Below the pieces are notes generated by a model, which was not told the DNA's origin, made no database searches, and saw nothing but the letters and a program-made list of their open reading frames with translations. Below, one piece after another: positions 28,915 through 38,936 of a stretch of DNA of 64,000 nt. The stretch is from an uncultured Cohaesibacter sp. (lineage in GTDB: Bacteria; Pseudomonadota; Alphaproteobacteria; Rhizobiales; Cohaesibacteraceae). The position numbers and the translations under genes were made by a program. The DNA is taken from NCBI RefSeq assembly GCF_963682185.1, contig NZ_OY821667.1, positions 1,924,001 to 1,988,000 of the forward strand, read 5' to 3'. Position 1 is the stretch's first letter. Each line of letters begins with the position of its first letter.

Positions 28915-31716
28915 ATGAAGCGGGCACCTCTCTATCGCATATTGACGCTTCTGGTCATTCTTGTTTGCTGCGTGCTGGCAAAAGGACATGGCTGGTTCGA
29001 CCATATTAATCATGTTCTCATAGAACAACGTATGGCCGCACGAGCCATGCCCGCTTCAGGGGAAATCGTCCTTCTTGAAATTGATAACAAGAGTCTGACC
29101 GCCATCGGTATTTGGCCTTGGAAGCGATCGATCTATGCCGATATTCTTGATAAGGCTTTCAAGGCCGGCGCACAGGAAGTGGCTTTCGATATAGATTTTT
29201 CATCCAGTTCGACCCCCGATGAAGATCAAGCCTTTGCCGCAGCACTCGAACGAGCGGAAGGGCCGGTAACCCTCGCAGTATTCCAGCAATTTGCCACCTC
29301 AAGCAGGGATGCAGGCCAGCAGCGCTTCAACCGTCCCATTGCCCCCCTGGCCACACAGGCTTGGCTGGCCACGGTCAATGTGATCGCGGATTCAGATGGC
29401 TATGTACGGTCCTTTCCCCTCGCGCAAACCATTGGCGGTGAGCTGTTCCCCTCCCTGACCAGCACCCTGAGTGGATATCAGGAGATTGTAGAAGAACAGC
29501 AGATCATCAATTTCAATATCGATCCGGATACGATCCCCACATACTCGGTAATAGACTTGCTGGAAGGCACGCTTCCGGAAAGGGCGCTTGAAAATCGCAA
29601 GATTCTGATCGGTGCGGGCGCAGCAGAATTGCGCGACACGATGGCCGTACCAGTCTTTGGCGTTCTCAGCGGACCGCAACTGCAAGTCATTGCCGCAGAA
29701 AATCTACTTCACGGCACCAATGTCCATAAGGCTCCGGAACACTGGACCTATGGTCTGATGTTCCTCTTGCTGTTCCCCATGGGGTTCATTCTACTCTTCA
29801 AACCCTTCAACAGTTTTGGCCGACTGGCAGGCCTTTTCGCTCTCGCAGCAGGCGTTGAATTTCTTGGCTATAGGCTCTACGCCGATCAGCATCTCCTGCT
29901 CGATACAGCCATGGTTCAGGCGACCATAGTGTTGACAGGCGTTGCCCTTACGCTGACCGAGGTGGGCTTCAAATCTGTGCTGCTCAATCTTTCCCATAAG
30001 CATGGACAGAGCATATCCGATCTGCTGGACACCATTGTCACCGACAGCTTGACGGGCATCGTGATCGTGGATTCCGAGAGCCGCATCCTCAGCGTCAGTC
30101 AAAAGGCACAGCAGACATTTGCGCGTCTCGGGCATGATGCCTACAAAGGCGCTCTCATGGAGGAAGCCATACCATCGGAGTTTGCGCGTAAAATCAGGGA
30201 ATGCCTCGACAAAATTCACTGGCACCATAATGGACAGCATACCCACCTACTCAAACTTGAACGCAAAGAAGGAACACGCGTTTACGAATATTCCATAACA
30301 CCGTCCTTCATAGCCCCCGATGGAGATGTGCAAGAGGAAGAAAACAAGGTTGTAACCCTCCTGTTTCACGATATCACAGATGTCTATATGGAGCAGAAAC
30401 GTCTTGCCTATATTGCAGATCACGACCCCATAACCAACCTTCTGAATATGCAGGGTTTTTGCAACCAGATAGGAGAAACGGCCCCTTCCGGCGCTGCTCT
30501 GGACACCACAATCGTTCTGGCCTGTCAGGCGAGACGGCTTGAAAAGGTCAACCAGATGCTGGGCCCGGACTATGTTGATAGCCTGTTGCGACAGATTGGC
30601 CAGTCCCTCACCGCCCTGCAGCAATTCGACTGCATTGGCTGTTGCACCAACCGCAAGACCTTCCTGCTTGCCAAGAGGGATGCAAGTCCATCCGATATGC
30701 ATGCATTGGTCGAGATGGTGCAGACATGTTTGGATGCTCCGTTCGACGTGCGCGGGCGTAGCATCATGGCCGGCTCGCGCATCGGAGGCGCCAAATTTGA
30801 CGGCGCAAACATGAAATCCGCCAGCGACCTGACGAATGCAGCCATCATCGCTCTCGATCATGCGCAGGAAACAGGGGAGGACTATTCTGTCTACTCAACC
30901 AGTCTTGCAGCTCATGTTCGGCACAAACGGTTTCTGGAAAACGAGATACCGGGTGCCTTTGAGCGCGAGGAATTCGAGCTTTATTATCAGCCTCAGGTTG
31001 ACTTAAAAACAGAAGAGCCCGTGGGTTGCGAAGCGCTGGTTCGCTGGAATCACAAAGAACTGGGCCTTGTGCGCCCAGACCATTTCATTCCCATTATGGA
31101 AGAAACGGGCAAGATTGTGGAGCTAGGAAGCTGGCTCCTCAAAACAGCCTGTTCTGAGGCTATGTCTTGGTCCAAACCGGTGCCGGTCGCGGTCAATATA
31201 TCTCCGGTACAGTTCCAGCGCGTCAATGTTCTTGAGGAAATTGAAGAGGCGCTAGCGCTTTCCGGACTCCCGCAAGACCGCCTGCATATCGAAATCACCG
31301 AATCTCTTTTCATTGCAGATCCTGAAGCCGTTCTTGATCAGCTCACAGCCATCAGCAACAGGGGTATCAAAATTGCACTGGATGATTTCGGTACAGGCTA
31401 CTCATCCCTGAGTTATATTCACAGATTCCCTTTGGACAAGATCAAGATTGATCGCGCCTTCGTCAAGGATCTGCCCTACTCGGAGGATTCCATGGCTGTG
31501 ATCAATGCGGTCATGGCGCTCGCCCATGGTTTCGATATGACAATTGTGGCTGAAGGCATGGAAACCCAACAACAGGCCGATGTCCTGCGGGTTGCCGGCT
31601 GCCATCAGGGGCAGGGCTTCCTTTTTGGCAAGCCGATGACGAACGATCAGTTCGCATCCTATCTTTCACTCCGTGCAAAGATCCGCCCGGAAAAGAAAGA
31701 GCGACAAATCTATTGA
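28915..31716 (+). CDS. CHASE2-PAS-GGDEF-EAL sensor phosphodiesterase
   Basis: This 933-residue membrane sensor has an N-terminal helix (about 8-23), a periplasmic CHASE2 domain (about 30-275, with IDNKSLTAIGIWPWKRSIYADIL), and two or three helices at about 277-350. PAS (about 370-490), GGDEF (about 495-660) and EAL (about 675-920) domains follow. The GGDEF signature is lost (IGCCTNRKTF at 574-583), so no cyclase activity is expected. The EAL domain keeps EALVRW (706-711), N761, ITE, DDFGTGYSS (823-831), DKIKIDR and AEGMET. It should therefore hydrolyse cyclic di-GMP in response to an external cue. It stands alone, so the cue is unknown. Confidence 0.88.
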   Translation: MKRAPLYRILTLLVILVCCVLAKGHGWFDHINHVLIEQRMAARAMPASGEIVLLEIDNKSLTAIGIWPWKRSIYADILDKAFKAGAQEVAFDIDFSSSSTPDEDQAFAAALERAEGPVTLAVFQQFATSSRDAGQQRFNRPIAPLATQAWLATVNVIADSDGYVRSFPLAQTIGGELFPSLTSTLSGYQEIVEEQQIINFNIDPDTIPTYSVIDLLEGTLPERALENRKILIGAGAAELRDTMAVPVFGVLSGPQLQVIAAENLLHGTNVHKAPEHWTYGLMFLLLFPMGFILLFKPFNSFGRLAGLFALAAGVEFLGYRLYADQHLLLDTAMVQATIVLTGVALTLTEVGFKSVLLNLSHKHGQSISDLLDTIVTDSLTGIVIVDSESRILSVSQKAQQTFARLGHDAYKGALMEEAIPSEFARKIRECLDKIHWHHNGQHTHLLKLERKEGTRVYEYSITPSFIAPDGDVQEEENKVVTLLFHDITDVYMEQKRLAYIADHDPITNLLNMQGFCNQIGETAPSGAALDTTIVLACQARRLEKVNQMLGPDYVDSLLRQIGQSLTALQQFDCIGCCTNRKTFLLAKRDASPSDMHALVEMVQTCLDAPFDVRGRSIMAGSRIGGAKFDGANMKSASDLTNAAIIALDHAQETGEDYSVYSTSLAAHVRHKRFLENEIPGAFEREEFELYYQPQVDLKTEEPVGCEALVRWNHKELGLVRPDHFIPIMEETGKIVELGSWLLKTACSEAMSWSKPVPVAVNISPVQFQRVNVLEEIEEALALSGLPQDRLHIEITESLFIADPEAVLDQLTAISNRGIKIALDDFGTGYSSLSYIHRFPLDKIKIDRAFVKDLPYSEDSMAVINAVMALAHGFDMTIVAEGMETQQQADVLRVAGCHQGQGFLFGKPMTNDQFASYLSLRAKIRPEKKERQIY

Positions 31717-31787
31717 CCAAGAAGTCAAACCAGCGCTTAAAATTTAGGCAAGTAAAATACTGCAAAAAGCGCCACTTTACCGTGAGA

Positions 31788-31803
31788 GCCAAGAGATCTT
31801 GGC
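31788..31803. promoter_or_regulatory. Perfect 16-bp palindrome upstream of arsR-type gene
   Basis: GCCAAGA-GA-TCTTGGC is an exact inverted repeat about 185 bases upstream of the ArsR-type start and 70 bases after the EAL-protein stop. It could be an operator or, for the upstream gene, a 3' hairpin, although no T-tract follows. Confidence 0.35.
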
Positions 31804-31985
31804 AATCTTGACGATGTAAAAAGCCGATAAAAGCAATATAGCTTGTGGATTCTTAGTAGTATCGCGGTATCCAAGCGGCTCATGAATATGATCTGCTTAG
31901 CGAGTCGCGGCGTCGCCAAGACAATTTGCAGGTTTTCAACCAGCATCACAGCCTCAACTATAAAAAACAAATATGGTGACATTGA

Positions 31986-32324
31986 ATGTCCACACGCATT
32001 TTCAGTGAGGATATCGACGAGACGTCCTTGGAAAAAATGGCGAGCGTTGCGTCGCAAGCCTCCAGTTTCCTCAAGGCAATCGGACATGACGGCCGACTGA
32101 TGATTCTCTGCCATCTAGCAACAGGCGAAAAATCGGTTACTGAATTGGAAGATTTACTATCAGCCCGACAGGCTGCGGTTTCTCAGCAGCTTTCGCGGCT
32201 GCGCCTTGAAGGCTTGATTGAGTCACGAAGAGAAGGTAAATCGATTTACTACCACCTCACCGACAATCGAGCTGTACGGGTCATGGACCTCGTTTACGAC
32301 TTATTCTGTGGCAGCACCCAATAG
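31986..32324 (+). CDS. ArsR family regulator with SqrR/BigR-type cysteine pair
   Basis: This 112-residue winged-helix repressor has its recognition helix in SARQAAVSQQLSRLRLEGL and its wing in ESRREGKSIYYHL. It carries exactly two cysteines, C42 (in LMILCHLATGE) and C108 (in YDLFCGS). By number and context these match the cysteines that form a persulfide bridge in SqrR/BigR, regulators of sulfide and reactive sulfur responses. No metal-binding CxC typical of ArsR or CadC is present. No sulfur oxidation gene lies next to it here, so the targets must be elsewhere. The call as a sulfur-responsive regulator is an inference from the two residues. Confidence 0.75.
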   Translation: MSTRIFSEDIDETSLEKMASVASQASSFLKAIGHDGRLMILCHLATGEKSVTELEDLLSARQAAVSQQLSRLRLEGLIESRREGKSIYYHLTDNRAVRVMDLVYDLFCGSTQ

Positions 32325-32350
32325 GTGCCACGATAACAATCGGGAGGAAT

Positions 32351-32377
32351 AAAAAAAGGCCGCTCACGCGGCCTTTT
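32351..32377. terminator. Bidirectional terminator between arsR-type gene and iolG
   Basis: The stem AAAAGGCCGC / GCGGCCTTTT with a TCAC loop has A and T runs on both sides and lies between two convergent genes. Confidence 0.85.
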
Positions 32378-32411
32378 CCTGTTTCTGGTGGCATCTATTG
32401 CCGTCTGGCGC

Positions 32412-33404
32412 TTACTGACCGATCTTGATCATGCGGCCTTTCCTGTAGGATTCCCAAGCTGCCTCAGCCAGTTCGATAGCCTTCAAACCATCGGTATGGT
32501 CTGGATGCTTTTCATCCTGCCCAGAGATCACGCGGCAGAAGGTCTGCAATTCAGCCTTATAGGAAACAGCATAGCGTTCCTGGAAGTAATCGAGCAACGG
32601 ATCACTGCGATAGCCAGTGGAGTTGGCAAGCGTAACCGATGTACCACGCAGGTTGTTTGCCCGCACCATGCCTTTGGAGCCATGCACTTCGACACGCTGG
32701 TCATAGCCATAGCTGGAACGGCGGCTATTGGTAATCACGGCAACACGCCCCTTGGCAGATTTGAGTGTTGCGGTTGCAGTATCCAGATCGCCGATCTTGC
32801 CGATCCCCGGATCGGTCAACACAGACCCTGTTGCATAGACTTCTACGATTTCATCATCAAGGACATAGCGCGCCATGTCGAAGTCATGAATCATCATGTC
32901 AACGAAAATGCCGCCGGATGATTTCAGATAATCCATGGATGGAGCGGAGGGATCACGCGAGGTGATCTGAACGAGTTCAACTTCCCCGACTTCGCCATTT
33001 TCGATGTTGCGCTTGACCGCATTGAAGTTGGTATCGAAACGGTGGTTGAAACCAACCATCATTTTCACACCGGCCTTCTCAACGGCAGCCACGCATTCAC
33101 GCACCTTGTTCATGTCGAGATCGATCGGCTTTTCGCAGAAAATATGCTTGCCCCCATTAGCCGCTTCCATAATCTGCTCTGCATGCTGCATTGCAGGCGA
33201 CGCAATGATCACAGCATCGATATCGGGGTCGTCCACGATTTCCAATAGCGACGCACGGGCTGCGCCGGTCATGGCTTGAACATATGCGGCAGCCTCATCG
33301 GCCGGATCATGAATCGCGACAATTTCAACATTGTCGAGCGCATTGACTGATCTGGCATGAATTTGGCCAATACGGCCAGCTCCCAAAAGACCGATACGGA
33401 TCAT
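32412..33404 (-). CDS. iolG: Inositol 2-dehydrogenase (Gfo/Idh/MocA family)
   Basis: This 330-residue NAD-dependent enzyme should oxidise myo-inositol to 2-keto-myo-inositol. The N-terminal Rossmann fold has GLLGAGRIGQIHA. The EKPID motif supplies the catalytic Lys, MVGFNHRFD follows, and GGIFVDMMIHDFDMARY gives the catalytic Asp/His pair. These segments match bacterial IolG closely. The rest of the iol pathway (iolB, C, D, E) is not in this window, so the gene is an orphan here and could serve another cyclitol or sugar. A palindrome lies about 60 bases upstream. Confidence 0.85.
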   Translation of the reverse strand: MIRIGLLGAGRIGQIHARSVNALDNVEIVAIHDPADEAAAYVQAMTGAARASLLEIVDDPDIDAVIIASPAMQHAEQIMEAANGGKHIFCEKPIDLDMNKVRECVAAVEKAGVKMMVGFNHRFDTNFNAVKRNIENGEVGEVELVQITSRDPSAPSMDYLKSSGGIFVDMMIHDFDMARYVLDDEIVEVYATGSVLTDPGIGKIGDLDTATATLKSAKGRVAVITNSRRSSYGYDQRVEVHGSKGMVRANNLRGTSVTLANSTGYRSDPLLDYFQERYAVSYKAELQTFCRVISGQDEKHPDHTDGLKAIELAEAAWESYRKGRMIKIGQ

Positions 33405-33461
33405 ATAAATTTCTCCAAGTTGCGTTTCTGCACGGGTATTAGCGACGCAGGATCGCGCAGA

Positions 33462-33479
33462 TATGACAAATCCGTCATA
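33462..33479. promoter_or_regulatory. 18-bp inverted repeat upstream of iolG
   Basis: TATGAC and GTCATA are separated by AAATCC and start 58 bases upstream of the iolG start codon, a suitable place for an operator. Confidence 0.4.
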
Positions 33480-33762
33480 ACGCGTCGGTTCCGGCGTATG
33501 TCCACCGATTAATTCAGACTAGCACACAGGTGTAAGTGAGTTAGACCTTGGTATGGCTCAAATGCCACATTCCAGGGCGGAAAGTCAAATAGATGGTCAA
33601 TGCTAATGGTCACTTCCGGCGGTCTTTTAGCATATAGTCGTTTTCACGAATAGCGACGCCGGGATGATAGAAGCTATGCAGCAAGCTCATATCTCACTTG
33701 ATCGGGTATGATCTTCAGAAACATCTGATCGAGCGCGCACAACGAGGCCTGAAGCTTATCAA

Positions 33763-33791
33763 TAAAAAAGCACCCGGAAAATCCGGGTGCT
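33763..33791 (-). terminator. Rho-independent terminator of icd
   Basis: On the minus strand a perfect 10-bp stem (AGCACCCGGA / TCCGGGTGCT) with a 3-nt loop is followed by a run of six T residues. Confidence 0.88.
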
Positions 33792-33839
33792 GTATCTGTC
33801 TTGCCAACCTGCGTGAGGCAGGCGTTGGACTATCCGCGC

Positions 33840-36062
33840 TTAGCTGAAGATCGCGTTCAGCGATGCACTTGGGCGCATCACGGACGCTTTTTTCTCTACG
33901 GATGGGTGATAGTAACCACCGATATCACCAGCCCCGCCTTGCGCCTCAGCCAATTCCTTGAGAATGTCGCTTTCCTTCTCGGCAAGCGCCTTGGCAATCG
34001 GAGCAAAATGCGCTGCCAGCTCAGCGTCATCGGACTGAGCAGCCAAAGCATCGGCCCAATAGCGGGCAAACCAATAGTGGCTGTTGCGGTTATCCGGCTC
34101 ACCAACCTTGCGCGATGGCGACCTGTTATTGTCCAGAATGCCCTGAGTAGCAGCCTCGGCGGCAGCGCCGAGCACAGCAGCCTTGCTGTTGCCCTTGCTA
34201 TCAGCAAGGAAATTCAGGCTCTCGCCAAGAGCACAGAATTCACCCATGGAATCCCAGCGCAGATGGTTCTGCTCGATCAGCTGCTGAACATGCTTTGGAG
34301 CCGAGCCGCCAGCACCGGTTTCAAACAGGCCTCCACCATTCATCAGTTTGACGATGGAGAGCATCTTGGCCGACGTACCCAACTCGAGGATCGGGAATAG
34401 GTCGGTGAGATAGTCGCGCAGCACGTTGCCGGTGATGGCGATGCTGTCCTTGCCAGCGGTGATGGTTTCAAGCGAGGCGCGGGTAGCTTCACGTGGTGCC
34501 ATGATCTGGAACTTGTCGGCCACGCCAGCAGCCTCCAGAGCAGGCTTCACATAGTTGATCAGCTCTGCATCATGGGCACGATTGGCATCAAGCCAGAAGA
34601 TGGCTTCAAAGCCGGTCAGGCGCTGACGATCAAGCGCAAGCTGGATCCAGTTTTCGATCGGTGCCTTTTTGGCCGTGGAAGACCGCCAGATGTCGCCAGC
34701 TTCCACATCATGGCTATGCAGCACATCGCCATTGGCCAGCACGATGCGGATGGTGCCATCGGCAGGTGCTTCAAAGGTCGTCGGATGAGAACCATATTCC
34801 TCGGCTTTCTGCGCCATCAGGCCCACATTCTGTACGGTACCCGCGGTTGACGGATCAAGCGCACCATTGGCCTTGAAGAAACTGATAGCCTCATCATAGA
34901 TGGAAGCATAGCAATTGTCCGGGATGACGCAATTGACGTCGCCCTTCTCGCCCTTGGCATCCCAGCCCTTGCCACCGGCGCGAATGAGCGCTGGCATGGA
35001 AGCATCAATGATCACGTCAGATGGCACATGCAGGTTGGTGATGCCCTTGTCACTATCGACCATATAGATAGCCGGACGATCCGCCGCGAGCGCGTCAATC
35101 TCTGCCTGAATTTCAGCTGCGTTGGGCAAGCTGGCGATGCGGGCGAGCACATCGCCCATACCGGAATTGGGCGAAATACCTGCGCTGGCGAAAGCTTCAC
35201 CATATTTTTCGAAGATTGGCCCCATCCATGCCTTGACCGCATGGCCGAAGATGATCGGGTCAGAGACTTTCATCATGGTCGCTTTCATATGCAGCGAGAA
35301 CATGATGCCGTCATTCTTGGTATTCTCGATTTCCTTGGCCAGAAACGCATCAAGCGCCTTGGCAGACAGGAAGGTCGCATCGACAACTTCGCCATCGGTG
35401 AGCGTCCAGCCATCTTTGAGAAGCGTAACGCTGCCGTCCTTGGCGACAAACTCGATTTTTGCAGCTCCGGCCTGATCGGCAGAAAGCGTTGCGGATGCCT
35501 CATTGGCATAGAAGTCATCACCCGGCATGGAAGACACATGGGTCTTGCTGTCAGAAGACCATTTCCCCATGGAGTGCGGGTTTTTCTGCGCGTAATTCTT
35601 GACGGCCTTGGCTGCCCGACGATCGGAGTTGCCTTCGCGCAAAACCGGGTTCACGGCAGATCCCTTGATCCCGTCATAGCGGGCGCGCACGGCCTTTTCT
35701 TCATCAGTCTTGGGCTCGGCAGGATAGTCAGGCAGATCATAGCCCTGTGCCTGCAGCTCTTCGATGGCAGCAACAAGCTGTGGCACGGAAGCGGAGATAT
35801 TCGGAAGTTTGATAACATTGGCACCGGGGGTTTTAACCAGTTCACCAAGTTCAGCCAAATCATCACTTTGGCGCTGTGCTTCGGTCAGCTTTTCCGGGAA
35901 GGTAGCAATGATACGCCCGGCAAGAGAAATATCCTTTGTACCAACCTTGATGCCAGCAGCATCAGCGAAGGACCGTATGATCGGCAAGAAGGATGCACTC
36001 GCCAATTCCGGCGCCTCGTCCACAATAGTATAGATGATATCTGGGTTAGACTGATCGGCCAT
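33840..36062 (-). CDS. icd: Monomeric NADP-dependent isocitrate dehydrogenase
   Basis: This TCA-cycle enzyme oxidises isocitrate to 2-oxoglutarate with NADP+. At 740 residues it is the monomeric type, about twice the size of a dimeric IDH subunit and unrelated to it in length and domain order. Visible family blocks are [61 protein letters not shown] and [26 protein letters not shown]. The ATG at 36062 is preceded by GGAAAGG, and a 39-codon in-frame extension upstream is not family-like. It has its own terminator and no operon partner. Confidence 0.95.
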   Translation of the reverse strand: MADQSNPDIIYTIVDEAPELASASFLPIIRSFADAAGIKVGTKDISLAGRIIATFPEKLTEAQRQSDDLAELGELVKTPGANVIKLPNISASVPQLVAAIEELQAQGYDLPDYPAEPKTDEEKAVRARYDGIKGSAVNPVLREGNSDRRAAKAVKNYAQKNPHSMGKWSSDSKTHVSSMPGDDFYANEASATLSADQAGAAKIEFVAKDGSVTLLKDGWTLTDGEVVDATFLSAKALDAFLAKEIENTKNDGIMFSLHMKATMMKVSDPIIFGHAVKAWMGPIFEKYGEAFASAGISPNSGMGDVLARIASLPNAAEIQAEIDALAADRPAIYMVDSDKGITNLHVPSDVIIDASMPALIRAGGKGWDAKGEKGDVNCVIPDNCYASIYDEAISFFKANGALDPSTAGTVQNVGLMAQKAEEYGSHPTTFEAPADGTIRIVLANGDVLHSHDVEAGDIWRSSTAKKAPIENWIQLALDRQRLTGFEAIFWLDANRAHDAELINYVKPALEAAGVADKFQIMAPREATRASLETITAGKDSIAITGNVLRDYLTDLFPILELGTSAKMLSIVKLMNGGGLFETGAGGSAPKHVQQLIEQNHLRWDSMGEFCALGESLNFLADSKGNSKAAVLGAAAEAATQGILDNNRSPSRKVGEPDNRNSHYWFARYWADALAAQSDDAELAAHFAPIAKALAEKESDILKELAEAQGGAGDIGGYYHPSVEKKASVMRPSASLNAIFS

Positions 36063-36601
36063 ATGATTTACCTTTCCGGTTCCCGAGTTCCTGACCACCA
36101 CGCAGCACCCCTGCCGTGTCAGGAGAAATGAGCTCCGCAACCTCTCCCTCAAGGAAAAGCCCGAAGTGAGCAAGAGCACTATGCGTCAACCACTGATTGA
36201 CATTCAAGTTAGCAAAATGATGCCATCCGTCTTTGACGGCCTTTTATTGAGCACGCCTCTTTTTCGATCAAGTGTCTAGTCACTCAAAAGCTGGTTTCCA
36301 ATTCAACATCCGTCGCATGCCACCCTCAAACATGGCAAGATTTGTCAGTTGCAGGCAATTGCCGGAAGCTGGCGGTGCATGGCCAGAAAACCAGAGCAAG
36401 TGAGTCGTCGTCTTCCCGCCCCTTATTGTCACATATCCGCACAAACTGGCAGATGATTGCAAAACGACGAAAAGCACGCGGAGGCTTCATACAAGGCCGA
36501 CGAAACAAATACTTAAGAATAATTCGATAATATTTTAACCAAATAAAAAAGCACAAATCCGGTCGCAAACAACCGGTAGCACCGAAAAAGAGATCTGCAT
36601 C
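36063..36601. other. Divergent intergenic region between icd and the chemoreceptor gene
   Basis: I see no convincing gene. The right end (36500-36600) is AT-rich with ATAATTCGATAATATTTT, probably the chemoreceptor promoter, and a small inverted repeat (CCGGT / ACCGG at 36559-36576) lies in its leader. A short hairpin CCGTC-TTT-GACGG near 36227-36239 serves no obvious gene. Confidence 0.4.
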
Positions 36602-38716
36602 ATGTTTTCAAGAATGCTGATAACAACCAAAATGCTCATGGCGAGCATTTTGACCCTGATCGTGGTCCTGGCTGCAGGTATAACCTTCATTGGCTGGCAG
36701 AGTTCCTCCATCACACGAGAAACGACATTCAGAGAGGCAAAGGCGGTTACTCAAACTCAGGTTTCCGAGGTAAAAAACACGCTGCAATATGGCCTGACCT
36801 CAGCCAGTGACATTGCTCATGCCCTTTCAAGCCTGAAGAAGGAAGACATGACAGACCGGCAAGCCTGGTCCGGTATGTTGCTGCATATGCTGGAGAATAG
36901 CCCGGAATTATCCGGCACTTGGGGCGCGGTTATCGGCAACAAGCTTGACGGAGAAGACGCCAAGGCCGCCAATTCCAAATATCACGATGCCTCGGGCGTC
37001 TGGCGCCCATACTTCTTTCGCAATCCGGATGGCTCCATCGGCTTTCGCACCATCGCCGACATGGATAACAAATCCCGTGACGAGCTAAGCTGGTTCTACG
37101 GCGCCTATGACAGCGGTAAACCCTATGCCACCGAACCCTACAGTTGGGATATGGGAGGCAAGACCGTCACCGGCGTTTCCCTTGCGGTTCCGATCACGGA
37201 TGCCAGCAACAATGTCATCGGCGTCGCCGGCACCGACATCATTCTGACCCAGCTGTCCGATTATCTCGCCTCCATCAAGCCTCTGGGCAGCGGCACCGTG
37301 CAGCTGATTTCGCAAGAAGGCAAATGGATTGCCCACACTGACCCCGCTCTTTTGGGCAAAGACTGGAAAGAGGGACGCAGCCAAGAAGACCTCAGCCATC
37401 AGAGCGCGCTGTTCAATGCCATCAAGAACAGCCAGCCGATCACCTTTGAAGGATATTCCAACACGCTGGGCAAAGAGGTCATCCGCTTTGTCGATCCGGT
37501 CCCCATTGGCAACACGGGCAATTCCCTTGCCCTCATCGTCTCCATTCCGGTTGATAGCGTCTATGCGGCAAGCCGTCAGATTACCATGTCTGTTGTCATA
37601 ACGGGGCTGGTTCTGATCCTTGCTGTCTCCTTGGCCCTGTTCCTTGTCGGTCAATCCGTGATCCGCAAGCCGCTGGCTGCGACCACCGAAACCATCAAGG
37701 CCTTGATCAACCGTCAGCATGACGTCACGATCGGCTATCTCGATCGCAAGGACGAAATCGGCCAGATCAATCATGCCCTGGAAATTTTCCGCGAAAGCTC
37801 CCTGCGGGCCGAACAGCTCACCAAGGAGCAGGAGAAGGAAAAAGAGGAGCAGTTGCTTCGGGCAGCCAAGGTCAACGAACTCGCCCAGGCCTTCGACGCC
37901 CAGATCAATGGGCTGCTGGACACGGTCTCCAGCTCGGTCGAACGTCTGGACCTGACCTCGCAACAACTGACACAGGGCGCTGACAGCACTTCCATGCGCT
38001 CCAATGCAGTAGCAGCCGCCTCCGAAGAAGCCTCAGCCAACGTGGAAGCCGTGGCATCTGCGGCAGAAGAGCTGTTTGCGTCGGTCAATGAAATCAACCG
38101 TCAGGTGGATCAATCCAACCAGATTGCGTCCGAAGCGGTAACGCAGGCCAATCGCACCAACAGCAAGATCGAGGGCCTTTCCAACGCGGCATCTCGCATC
38201 GGCGAGGTGGTCAAACTGATCACCGATGTGGCAGAACAGACAAACCTGCTCGCTCTCAACGCAACCATCGAAGCCGCGCGCGCTGGCGAAGCAGGCAAGG
38301 GCTTTGCGGTTGTCGCCGCAGAGGTCAAAGGTCTTGCGGAACAGACCTCCAAGGCAACGGACGAAATCGCCCAGCAGATCCAGGCCGTTCAAAATGAAAC
38401 TGATGGAGCTGTTACCGCTATCGGCGAAATCTCGGCCACCATCGAGCATATGAACCAGATCGCCGCTGCCATCGCCGAAGCAGTGCAGCAGCAAGGGCAG
38501 GCCACGCAGGAAATCGCCCGCAACATTCAAGAAGCCTCGGCAGGCACGAGGGAGGTCTCTTCCAACATTGCAGGCGTCTCCACCTCGGCCAGTGAAACGG
38601 GAGAAGCAGCCCGCCACGTCAGTGAGTCGGCCAGCGAACTGACCGATGAATCCAGCAACCTGCGCAAAAGCGTCAGCGGCTTCTTTGAGGACATCCGCAA
38701 GGTCGTTGGCTCCTGA
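36602..38716 (+). CDS. Methyl-accepting chemotaxis protein with periplasmic Cache domain
   Basis: This 704-residue chemoreceptor has a first membrane helix (about 11-33) and a periplasmic double-Cache-type region (about 40-320, including [22 protein letters not shown] and [35 protein letters not shown]). A second helix (about 328-350), a HAMP linker (about 350-405) and a long signalling coiled coil follow. The conserved hairpin tip reads [41 protein letters not shown]. No C-terminal CheR-tethering pentapeptide is seen. It senses a small molecule in the periplasm and feeds CheA through CheW, encoded elsewhere. Related Cache domains often bind amino or organic acids. Confidence 0.93.
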   Translation: MFSRMLITTKMLMASILTLIVVLAAGITFIGWQSSSITRETTFREAKAVTQTQVSEVKNTLQYGLTSASDIAHALSSLKKEDMTDRQAWSGMLLHMLENSPELSGTWGAVIGNKLDGEDAKAANSKYHDASGVWRPYFFRNPDGSIGFRTIADMDNKSRDELSWFYGAYDSGKPYATEPYSWDMGGKTVTGVSLAVPITDASNNVIGVAGTDIILTQLSDYLASIKPLGSGTVQLISQEGKWIAHTDPALLGKDWKEGRSQEDLSHQSALFNAIKNSQPITFEGYSNTLGKEVIRFVDPVPIGNTGNSLALIVSIPVDSVYAASRQITMSVVITGLVLILAVSLALFLVGQSVIRKPLAATTETIKALINRQHDVTIGYLDRKDEIGQINHALEIFRESSLRAEQLTKEQEKEKEEQLLRAAKVNELAQAFDAQINGLLDTVSSSVERLDLTSQQLTQGADSTSMRSNAVAAASEEASANVEAVASAAEELFASVNEINRQVDQSNQIASEAVTQANRTNSKIEGLSNAASRIGEVVKLITDVAEQTNLLALNATIEAARAGEAGKGFAVVAAEVKGLAEQTSKATDEIAQQIQAVQNETDGAVTAIGEISATIEHMNQIAAAIAEAVQQQGQATQEIARNIQEASAGTREVSSNIAGVSTSASETGEAARHVSESASELTDESSNLRKSVSGFFEDIRKVVGS

Positions 38717-38751
38717 GCCCTTTGCTCAACACAAAGCAGACGAAAAACAAG

Positions 38752-38775
38752 AAGGTCGCCGATGGCGGCCTTTTT
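38752..38775 (+). terminator. Rho-independent terminator of the chemoreceptor gene
   Basis: A 9-bp stem (AAGGTCGCC / GGCGGCCTT, one G-U pair) with a GAT loop runs into TTTTT. Confidence 0.82.
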
Positions 38776-38936
38776 CATGACCGCCTTTACTCGCCCCATA
38801 ATCACAATGCGCGTAAGCAATACGCATGACTTGCGATAGGTCAGGCGATCCCTTAGGGTCAACGCGATTTTCAAGACGCACTGGACACATCAAATATATG
38901 CTCCAGACAATCCCTCCGCGCGAAAGAAATAATGAG

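Larger units (their letters stand above)
33405..33839. other. Intergenic region between iolG and icd
   Basis: No gene is seen. It holds the iolG promoter side, with TATGAC-N6-GTCATA (33462-33479), and the icd terminator (33763-33791). Confidence 0.5.

Noticed and set aside
35028-36131. 367-codon plus-strand open frame
   Set aside because: It is antisense to the monomeric isocitrate dehydrogenase gene and has no recognisable domain.
36227-36239. Hairpin CCGTC-TTT-GACGG followed by CCTTTT as a terminator
   Set aside because: The stem is short and there is no plus-strand gene upstream for it to terminate.
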